NCBI GenBank assembly: GCA_022616085.1
Contig: JAKEFN010000045.1
Span: 1 to 18,507, forward strand
Direction of reading: 5' to 3'
Length of the DNA: 18,507 bases
Source of the DNA: a bacterium
GTDB lineage: Bacteria > Patescibacteriota > Minisyncoccia > Phycocordibacterales > JAKEFN01
The notes under the pieces were generated by a model. It was not told where the DNA came from. It searched no databases and was given only the letters and a program-made list of their open reading frames with translations. Of this stretch, positions 13,814-18,507 are shown piece by piece (position 1 is the first letter of the stretch; each line of letters begins with the position of its first letter). The position numbers and the translations under genes are program-made.

Positions 13814-13819
13814 TATACT
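13814..13819 (+). promoter_or_regulatory. Possible internal -10 box in front of tsf
   Basis: TATACT ends 5 nt before the tsf ATG, where a start at the A of ATG would be expected. No good -35 box is seen 16-18 nt upstream, so this is only a suggestion of a leaderless internal promoter in the rpsB-tsf operon. Confidence 0.35.
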
Positions 13820-13824
13820 CGAGT

Positions 13825-14415
13825 ATGGTTGCCATTTCAATGGATAAAATCAAAGAGCTCCGCGACGAGACTGGCGTCTCGGTTATGCAGTGTAAACGCG
13901 CTCTTGAAGAGGCGGGAGGCGACCGCGAGAAAGCGCTCCTTGTTCTCCGCAAGGCCTCAAGCGCTATTGCCGCAAAAAAAACTGGGAGGGAGCTCGGCGC
14001 TGGTGTTGTCGCGGCGTATGTCCACAATAACGGCGCGGTTGCCGCTCTTGTGTCGCTTCATTCCGAAACGGACTTTGTCGCCCGAAATGAAGATTTCAGG
14101 AAACTCGCATACGAGATTGCGATGCATGTGGCGGCGAGCAACCCTGAATTTCTCTCCACAAACGATGTAACAGACGAGGCGCGCGCGAAATTGGAGAATT
14201 TTTTTGCGGAAGAAGTCGAAAAGAGTGGAAAACCCCCCGAAATAAAGAAAAAAATCGTAGAGGGGAAGATAAGCGCGCATCTTGCCGAGCGGATTCTCTT
14301 GGAACAGCCCTATATTAGAGAGCCCGATATTACCGTTGGAGGACTTCTTGAGCGCGCAACGCAGAAATTCGGCGAACGGGTCGTCGTGGGAAAATTTGTG
14401 CGGATGAGCGCGTGA
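13825..14415 (+). CDS. tsf: Elongation factor Ts
   Basis: EF-Ts recycles EF-Tu by exchanging GDP for GTP. At 196 residues this is the short form known from Thermus and cyanobacteria, missing part of the core that brings E. coli EF-Ts to 283. The UBA-like N-terminal domain (about 1-50) has IKELRDETGVSVMQCKRALE. The functional block SETDFVARNEDFRKLA (around 77-92) is the EF-Tu-contacting signature. A single core subdomain follows, ending in ITVGGLLERATQKFGERVVV. Catalytic contacts look intact. ATG 13825 aligns with the usual start; the in-frame ATG at 13840 would remove the first residues. There is no Shine-Dalgarno sequence. It forms an operon with rpsB. Confidence 0.96.
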   Translation: MVAISMDKIKELRDETGVSVMQCKRALEEAGGDREKALLVLRKASSAIAAKKTGRELGAGVVAAYVHNNGAVAALVSLHSETDFVARNEDFRKLAYEIAMHVAASNPEFLSTNDVTDEARAKLENFFAEEVEKSGKPPEIKKKIVEGKISAHLAERILLEQPYIREPDITVGGLLERATQKFGERVVVGKFVRMSA

Positions 14416-14430
14416 CGTTAAGTTAAATGT

Positions 14431-14501
14431 CAAAATTCAAATCTCAAAACCATAATACAAGATATTTTGAGTTTTAAGTCGCAGTTTTGATTTTTGAGTT
14501 T
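14431..14501. repeat. AT-rich degenerate repeat with inverted halves after tsf
   Basis: The spacer after tsf contains a CAAAATTCAAATCTCAAAAC stretch (14431-14450) and an approximately inverted copy (14484-14501). Within it CTCAAAA (14443-14449) can pair with TTTTGAG (14465-14471), followed by TTTT. The wording matches the ACTCAAA array inside pheT, so it looks like the same low-complexity repeat family. It may also act as a weak terminator. Confidence 0.5.
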
Positions 14502-14509
14502 ATCCAAAT

Positions 14510-14908
14510 ATGTTTCTTTTTACAACAATAGCCGCTCTCTCTTTTATTCTTCTGGTGGCAATGTTCGCCTATCGCGCGTGGGAGATCCGTGCGGGACGGT
14601 TTTCCGTGAAGACGATTATTTCGGGATCGCGCATGGAGGCCGATTCCGGCACGCGGCTCCCTCTCATGCATGACTATGCCGCTTCTCTTTTTCGGAGAGC
14701 GGAGCATGGGGGAAAGAGGGCTTTCATAAAAGGATATGAAAAGGCAAAAGCCTTTTTTGCGGCGATGTACGGAAAAAGAAAGGAAAATCTTGCGCCGGAA
14801 AAACGCGGAGCGTCTTTCTTTTTGAAGCATATCGCGGCGCACAAGGAGAAAAATCGCCTGCGGATTCGAAAACCCAAAAAAATTTCGGATGACGAAGAGG
14901 TGTTCTAA
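14510..14908 (+). CDS. Small single-pass membrane protein, unknown
   Basis: I do not recognise this 132-residue protein. Residues 2-21 form a clear hydrophobic helix (uncleaved anchor or signal). A basic cytosolic-type tail follows, rich in Lys and Arg, with a short acidic end (SDDEEVF). The positive charges directly after the helix suggest the tail faces the cytoplasm. The ATG at 14510 has no ribosome binding site. The gene lies between tsf and tRNA-Thr and is flanked on both sides by AT- or TG-rich degenerate repeats. Codon style resembles the neighbours. It could be a small envelope or ribosome-tethering factor, but nothing in the sequence decides this. Confidence 0.65.
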   Translation: MFLFTTIAALSFILLVAMFAYRAWEIRAGRFSVKTIISGSRMEADSGTRLPLMHDYAASLFRRAEHGGKRAFIKGYEKAKAFFAAMYGKRKENLAPEKRGASFFLKHIAAHKEKNRLRIRKPKKISDDEEVF

Positions 14909-14955
14909 CTGTTTCGTTTGTTCCAGCTGTTGTAATTGTTTTACTGTTTTGTTCA
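14907..14955. repeat. Degenerate 9-bp-period repeat before tRNA-Thr
   Basis: From the stop codon of the preceding gene the sequence runs as variants of TAACTGTTT: TAACTGTTT, CGTTTGTTC, CAGCTGTTG, TAATTGTTT, TACTGTTTT. It looks like a decayed minisatellite. A weak TATAGA box (14956-14961) follows, 21 nt before the tRNA. Confidence 0.5.
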
Positions 14956-14982
14956 TATAGAACGGTTGAGACAATTTAACAC

Positions 14983-15058
14983 GCCACCTTAGCTCAGTTG
15001 GTAGAGCAACGGTTTTGTAAACCGTGGGTCCGCGGTTCAATCCCGCGAGGTGGCTCCA
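14983..15058 (+). tRNA. tRNA-Thr (anticodon UGU)
   Basis: The cloverleaf is complete. Acceptor arms are GCCACCT (14983-14989) and AGGTGGC (15048-15054). The D arm is GCTC/GAGC. The anticodon stem is ACGGT/ACCGT with loop TTTGTAA, anticodon TGT at 15016-15018. The T arm is CGCGG/CCGCG with loop TTCAATC. The discriminator is T and CCA is encoded in the gene (15056-15058). UGU reads ACA and, by wobble, other ACN threonine codons. Confidence 0.97.
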
Positions 15059-15065
15059 GAATGAA

Positions 15066-15098
15066 AAAGGCCGCACTATAATGGCGGCTTTTGTTTTT
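15066..15098 (+). terminator. Rho-independent terminator after tRNA-Thr
   Basis: AAAGGCCGC (15066-15074) pairs with GCGGCTTTT (15084-15092), including one G-U pair, over a 9-nt loop that happens to contain TATAAT. A T-rich tail follows. Confidence 0.8.
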
Positions 15099-15107
15099 AG
15101 CTAGTTT

Positions 15108-15116
15108 TGCTATAGT
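15108..15116 (+). promoter_or_regulatory. Extended -10 promoter giving a leaderless pheS
   Basis: TGC-TATAGT (TATAGT at 15111-15116) ends 6 nt before the ATG at 15123, so transcription is expected to start at the A of the start codon. No clear -35 box is seen; the TG motif may compensate. Confidence 0.6.
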
Positions 15117-15122
15117 TTTTTA

Positions 15123-15863
15123 ATGATGGAGTTAAAACAGGAAGAAAAGGGGCATATGCACCCTCTTACAATCATCACGCGGCACGTAGTCGGTATTTTT
15201 ACTGACATGGGATACGAAGTTGCGTTGGGGCCGGAAATAGAGACTGAATACAATAATTTCGATGCTCTTAATGTCCCCAAAGACCATCCCGCCCGCGATA
15301 TGCAGGATACGTTTTGGTTAAAAGACAGACCGGGAGAACTATTACGCACCCATGTTTCGGCCCATCAAGTGCCGTATATGAAAGAACATACGCCTCCGTT
15401 TAAGATGGTCTCGCCCGGGCGCGTGTTCCGTTATGAAGCGACGGACGCGACGCATGAAGTGCAGTTTCATTATATTGAAGGTCTTCTTGTGGGGGAAAAA
15501 ATTTCTCTCGCGCATCTTAAGGGCACGCTTGAATATTTTTTGAAAAAGCTTTTCGGCGATGACGTTATCATGCGGTTTCGACCCGCATATTTTCCGTTTG
15601 TGGAGCCGGGCGTAGAAGTAGATATGAGGTGTTTCAAATGTGGCGGTTCCGGCTGTTCTTCGTGCAAAAATAGCGGCTGGATTGAGATCTTGGGCGCCGG
15701 ACTTGTGCATCCGAACGTGCTCACGAATGGCGGCATTGATCCTAAGAAATGGAGCGGGTTCGCATTCGGCATGGGCGTAGACCGCCTCGCGATGCTCAAA
15801 TGGGGCGTAGACGACGTCCGGCTTTTTTATAGCGGCGACCTCCGGCTTGTAAATCAGTTTTAA
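15123..15863 (+). CDS. pheS: Phenylalanyl-tRNA synthetase alpha subunit, N-terminally short
   Basis: This is the catalytic subunit that charges tRNA-Phe. The 246 residues start almost at HPLTIITRHVVGIF, the beginning of the class II core, whereas most bacterial PheS proteins (about 330-350) carry an N-terminal coiled coil of roughly 85-100 residues that grips tRNA-Phe. Core motifs are intact: GPEIETEYNNFDALNVPKDH, motif 2 around VSPGRVFRYE..DATHEVQFHYIEGL, then FRPAYFPFVEPGVEVD, and motif 3 FAFGMGVDRLAMLKWGVDD. A CxxC-x4-CxxC set (CFKCGGSGCSSC) may bind zinc, as in many bacterial PheS. The upstream DNA holds a tRNA and a terminator, so the coiled coil is not hidden in another frame nearby. 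The second ATG (15126) is an equal alternative start. The gene is separated from pheT by a toxin gene. Confidence 0.96.
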   Translation: MMELKQEEKGHMHPLTIITRHVVGIFTDMGYEVALGPEIETEYNNFDALNVPKDHPARDMQDTFWLKDRPGELLRTHVSAHQVPYMKEHTPPFKMVSPGRVFRYEATDATHEVQFHYIEGLLVGEKISLAHLKGTLEYFLKKLFGDDVIMRFRPAYFPFVEPGVEVDMRCFKCGGSGCSSCKNSGWIEILGAGLVHPNVLTNGGIDPKKWSGFAFGMGVDRLAMLKWGVDDVRLFYSGDLRLVNQF

Positions 15864-15876
15864 TTTTTAATTAAAT

Positions 15877-16053
15877 ATGGGTTCAACAAAAATTAGAAAA
15901 GGACGAGGGAAAATACTTTTTCATGTCGGTAAAGAGCTTCCCGTTGATGGGGCTGACTTCCTTTTGGTTCCAGGGAATCAAAACGCGCGTGGAACAATGG
16001 GGAATTATGCGTACAATCTTGAGGGTATTATTTATAGGCTGAAGAATGGATAA
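15877..16053 (+). CDS. 58-residue orphan ORF upstream of the toxin, possible antitoxin
   Basis: ATG 15877 opens a 58-codon frame ending TAA at 16051. The N terminus is basic (STKIRKGRGK) and the rest mixed, including LLVPGNQNARGTMG and NLEGIIYRLKNG at the C terminus. I recognise no family and no AbrB, MazE or RHH fold. It has no clear ribosome binding site and could be read through from pheS, which ends 13 nt upstream. It lies 6 nt before a PemK/MazF-type toxin gene, the usual place of an antitoxin. That position is the only reason to suggest this role. It could also be the remnant of a longer gene or a chance ORF. Confidence 0.4.
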   Translation: MGSTKIRKGRGKILFHVGKELPVDGADFLLVPGNQNARGTMGNYAYNLEGIIYRLKNG

Positions 16054-16059
16054 GACATT

Positions 16060-16464
16060 ATGCGAAAAGACTTTGATAAATGGAATGGCGAAAAGAAAAA
16101 AGTTAACGCGGTCGGCAAACGTCCGTTTTTTCACGAACGAGAAATTTGGTTTTGTTCGTTTGGTGTGAATATCGGGTTTGAACAAGACGGAAGCGGGGAT
16201 GATTTTTTGCGTCCTATTATCGTCGTAAGAAAGTTTAACAATGAAGTTTTTTGGGGAGTTCCGCTCACCAAATCAAAAAAGAGAATTTCGAGCAATAGAG
16301 AACAATATTATTTTTCTTTCACTTTTGTTGACGGCGTGGTCAGTCTCGCCATTTTGTCTCAAATAAAACTTATTGACGCGCGGCGTCTTGCTCGTCGCAT
16401 TGGGAACATTACTGAAAAAGAATTTTCTGAATTAACGAAAAAGCTCAAAGCGTTGTTGCCTTGA
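16060..16464 (+). CDS. PemK/MazF-family toxin (endoribonuclease)
   Basis: This 134-residue protein belongs to the MazF/PemK/CcdB-fold toxins, which cut mRNA at short sequences and stall growth unless an antitoxin binds them. The family shape is visible: REIWFCSFGVNIGFEQDG (27-44) as first strand and loop, LRPIIVVRKF (50-59) with the conserved Arg51-Pro52, VFWGVPLT (63-70) with the catalytic-type Thr70 region, then VSLAILSQIKLIDARRLARRIG (94-115) and the C-terminal helix EKEFSELTKKLKALL. It is slightly longer than E. coli MazF (111), mainly at the N terminus. The gene sits between pheS and pheT, 6 nt after the 58-codon ORF. It appears AT-richer than pheS and pheT, which suits acquisition by transfer. 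The start ATG 16060 has only a weak GGATAAG upstream. Confidence 0.88.
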   Translation: MRKDFDKWNGEKKKVNAVGKRPFFHEREIWFCSFGVNIGFEQDGSGDDFLRPIIVVRKFNNEVFWGVPLTKSKKRISSNREQYYFSFTFVDGVVSLAILSQIKLIDARRLARRIGNITEKEFSELTKKLKALLP

Positions 16465-16513
16465 ACTTTTTCGTTTTTTCCTTCACCTTGCGGCGAAGTC
16501 GGGCGTGAGCCAT

Positions 16514-16542
16514 TTGTATTATTAAGTATAGCCGATTACAAT
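16514..16542 (+). promoter_or_regulatory. Separate promoter of pheT
   Basis: TTGTAT (16514-16519), a 17-nt spacer, TACAAT (16537-16542). The expected start near 16549 gives a leader of about 25 nt that contains two TATCCAC copies and no Shine-Dalgarno sequence. Confidence 0.65.
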
Positions 16543-16558
16543 AAAAAGTCAATGCTTT

Positions 16559-16572
16559 TATCCACTATCCAC
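16559..16572 (+). repeat. Tandem TATCCAC pair before pheT
   Basis: TATCCAC is repeated exactly twice (16559-16565, 16566-16572), then TATG, so the start codon follows the repeat directly. The 7-bp period equals that of the array inside pheT. Confidence 0.6.
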
Positions 16573-16573
16573 T

Positions 16574-18466
16574 ATGAAAATCTCATATAATTGGCTCGGA
16601 AACTATTTTGATGATAAACTTCCCCCGCCCGAAAAAATCGCGGAGATTTTGACACTTCGCGCATATGAGGTGGAGAGCATTTCAAGGCAAGGCGATGATT
16701 TTATCTGTGAGATTGATATTCTCCCTAACAGAGCGCATGACTCGCTGTCCCATAAAGGCGTTGCTCGCGAACTCGCAACGCTCCTCAACTCAAAACTCAA
16801 AACTCAAAACTCAAAATCACAACTCAAAACCAAAAACGTAACGCCACTATCAATATCTATAGAAGATCGGAAATTCTGCAGACGTTATATCGGGAGAGTT
16901 ATTGAGAACGTGAAAGTGGAACAATCGCCCTCGTGGCTTGCGGAGCGGCTTGCGGCAATTGGTCAGAAACCGATCAATAATATCGTAGACGCGCTTAATT
17001 TCGTAATGTTTGATATGGGCCAGCCCATGCATGCCTTTGACGCGGGGAAGCTCGCAGGCCGCGAGATTATGGTGCGCGGGGCGAAACAGGGGGAACACAT
17101 GACCACCCTTGATAATAAGGACGTAGCGTTTGACGAGGGTATGTTTGTGATAGCAGACGAGAGCGATCCGCTCGCGCTTGCGGGTGTTAAGGGCGGGAAA
17201 AAAGCAGAGGTGAACGAAGGAACGACGACGATTATTCTTGAAGCCGCGAATTTTCATCCGACAATGGTAAGAAAAGCTGCTCAAGGGGCGCATATCCGCA
17301 CGGACTCATCCAAACGTTTTGAAAATGAAATCCACCCTTCTATTGCCAAGACAGCCATGGAAGAAGCGACGCGTCTTATTCTTGAAATGTGTCCCGAAGC
17401 GCGCGTCGGGGATATTATTGACGAGTTTCCGGCAGAGAATTCATTCTCGCGGCGGGAAATCGCTATCGGCGTTGCCGAAATAAACAATAAGCTCGGGACT
17501 GTTTTATCTCCCGAAGACATTGGCGGAATTTTGGATCGGTTCGGCTGGGAATATCGTTTGGGAAGCGACCGTTTTGTCGTTATCCCGCCCGCGGAGCGTC
17601 TGGATATCGCAATTCCCGAGGACCTCGTTGAAGAGATTGGGCGTGTGCATGGGTACGAAAATATTGCGTCTACGCTTCCCGACGTGAAAGGGTTCACGCC
17701 GAAGGTAAATAAAGAATTTTATTATGTAAACAAAATACGGGATATTTTGATTGGGGAAGGTTTTTCGGAGATAAAAACGTCGTCTTTTTGGCATACCGGA
17801 GACATTGCTGTGGCAAATCCGATTGCCGAAGATAAAAGCTATCTGCGCAAAAACCTTGCGGGAGGAGTGTATAAAGCGCTTGATTTCAACCAAAAGAACG
17901 CACCGCTTTTTGGCGGCGACACGATAAAAATTTTTGAAATCGGCATCGTTTTTGATGACCAAGGAGAACACCTTGAACTCGCCCTTATATCAGGAAAAGG
18001 AAGCGCTCATATAACCATGAATGATCTATTTGAAAAGATGGGCGCCGAAATAGACGTAACAAGAGAAGCTAAAGCCGGGAGCGAACTTTCGACAGTCAAT
18101 CTTACTGAAGTCATAAAAAAATTTCCCGAGAAAAATTTATACGATTTTCAGGAAGCCAAAAACAATAGCATAAAATACAAAAGATTTTCATCATATCCCT
18201 TTGTTGTCCGCGACATCGCGCTTTTTGCTCCCGAGGGCGTCAAACCGGAAGATATTTCAGGGATTCTTTTACTCAATGCGGGAGAATTACTCGTCCGACC
18301 TCCGCGGCTTTTTGACACGTTTCAGAAACAAGGAAGCGGTAAAGTGTCTTACGCGTTTCGTCTTGTATTCCAATCTTATGAAAAAACGCTCACGGACGAA
18401 GAGGTCAACGAAATCATGCAAAAAATTATAAGTGCGCTTGTCGCGGGCGGTTTTGAAGTTCGTTGA
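16574..18466 (+). CDS. pheT: Phenylalanyl-tRNA synthetase beta subunit lacking the tRNA-binding (EMAP) domain
   Basis: The beta subunit edits mischarged tyrosine and helps position tRNA-Phe. The 630 residues compare with about 790-800 in E. coli. After the N-terminal MKISYNWLGNYFDD and AYEVESI (30-36) the chain goes straight to CEIDILPNRAHDSLSHKGVA (45-64), so the EMAP-type tRNA-binding domain (about 110 residues) normally between these is missing. The B3/4 editing domain (about 100-260) has the RRYIGRVIENVKV and GQPMHAFDAGKL blocks. B5 follows (about 285-350), with DLVEEIGRVHGYENI after it. The inactive synthetase-like core and the C-terminal FDX-ACB domain (YPFVVRDIALFAPEG onward) are present. 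Residues 72-89 are encoded by a 7-bp tandem repeat and look like an in-frame insertion in a tolerant linker. ATG 16574 is the family start. Confidence 0.96.
   Translation: MKISYNWLGNYFDDKLPPPEKIAEILTLRAYEVESISRQGDDFICEIDILPNRAHDSLSHKGVARELATLLNSKLKTQNSKSQLKTKNVTPLSISIEDRKFCRRYIGRVIENVKVEQSPSWLAERLAAIGQKPINNIVDALNFVMFDMGQPMHAFDAGKLAGREIMVRGAKQGEHMTTLDNKDVAFDEGMFVIADESDPLALAGVKGGKKAEVNEGTTTIILEAANFHPTMVRKAAQGAHIRTDSSKRFENEIHPSIAKTAMEEATRLILEMCPEARVGDIIDEFPAENSFSRREIAIGVAEINNKLGTVLSPEDIGGILDRFGWEYRLGSDRFVVIPPAERLDIAIPEDLVEEIGRVHGYENIASTLPDVKGFTPKVNKEFYYVNKIRDILIGEGFSEIKTSSFWHTGDIAVANPIAEDKSYLRKNLAGGVYKALDFNQKNAPLFGGDTIKIFEIGIVFDDQGEHLELALISGKGSAHITMNDLFEKMGAEIDVTREAKAGSELSTVNLTEVIKKFPEKNLYDFQEAKNNSIKYKRFSSYPFVVRDIALFAPEGVKPEDISGILLLNAGELLVRPPRLFDTFQKQGSGKVSYAFRLVFQSYEKTLTDEEVNEIMQKIISALVAGGFEVR
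16787..16832 (+). repeat. In-frame 7-bp tandem repeat (AACTCAA) inside pheT
   Basis: AACTCAA occurs four times in a row from 16787, followed by decayed copies to about 16832. Because 7 is not a multiple of 3, three units encode a 7-residue cycle seen as NSKLKTQ-NSK. It lies between the N-terminal module and the B3/4 domain of PheT and contrasts with the flanking codons. Confidence 0.85.
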
Positions 18467-18490
18467 CAAAGGATAGCTTTTCATTATAGT
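18463..18490 (+). promoter_or_regulatory. Near-consensus promoter for a gene beyond the window
   Basis: TTGACA (18463-18468), a 16-nt spacer, TATAGT (18485-18490). The -35 box overlaps the pheT stop codon (18464-18466). No gene start follows in the remaining 17 bases; the ATG at 18492 meets a stop after three codons. Confidence 0.75.
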
Positions 18491-18507
18491 AATGAATAGT
18501 TGATACG

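Noticed and set aside
14474..15076. 200-codon minus-strand ORF
   Set aside because: It runs through tRNA-Thr and the 132-aa gene and has no recognisable features.
16787..16832. CRISPR-like array in pheT
   Set aside because: Units are 7 bp, contiguous, without spacers, and in frame in a conserved gene.

Overview
The window looks like part of a streamlined chromosome of a Candidate Phyla Radiation bacterium (Patescibacteria, most likely Parcubacteria-like). This is inferred from gene style rather than a database match. PheS lacks its N-terminal coiled coil and PheT lacks the EMAP-type tRNA-binding domain. EF-Ts is the short form. A HerA/VirD4-like ATPase with a proline-rich tail is paired with a large charged protein. 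Spacers are very short, and several genes start directly behind a -10 box without a Shine-Dalgarno sequence. The standard bacterial code fits: TGA is used as a stop by tsf, pheT and the toxin gene.

Left part (1-4527): a HAD-family hydrolase cut by the window edge overlaps guaA (GMP synthase) by the ATGA junction. A short convergent spacer with two terminator-like hairpins separates guaA from two minus-strand genes: an isoaspartyl peptidase/plant-type asparaginase and, upstream of it, an ATP-grasp-like protein of unknown substrate. The ATP-grasp gene has a perfect AGGAGG and a predicted leader of about 187 nt containing hairpins. Its promoter is back to back with a plus-strand promoter, and an inverted repeat joins the two -35 boxes.

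Middle part (4528-12931): a seven-helix membrane protein with an internal duplication and a TTG start, then a strong promoter driving a 993-aa cytosolic HerA/VirD4-type ATPase. Fifteen bases later comes an 811-aa charged helical protein with two hydrophobic segments, and then a membrane-anchored double-PAS histidine kinase with no response regulator in the window. A 15-bp hairpin follows the kinase, then a small HxxxCxxC protein whose stop codon lies in its own terminator stem. The ATPase/811-aa pair is the best candidate here for a poorly described cell-envelope or DNA-translocation system.

Right part (12932-18507): translation genes. rpsB-tsf come first, then a small single-helix protein, tRNA-Thr(UGU), pheS and pheT. 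The pheS-pheT pair is interrupted by a 58-codon orphan ORF and a PemK/MazF-type toxin gene, and pheT has its own promoter. Short 7- to 9-bp-period repeats lie after tsf, before the tRNA and before pheT, and one array sits in frame inside pheT. The window ends on a near-consensus promoter for a gene outside it. I see no CRISPR array, insertion sequence, rRNA or prophage.
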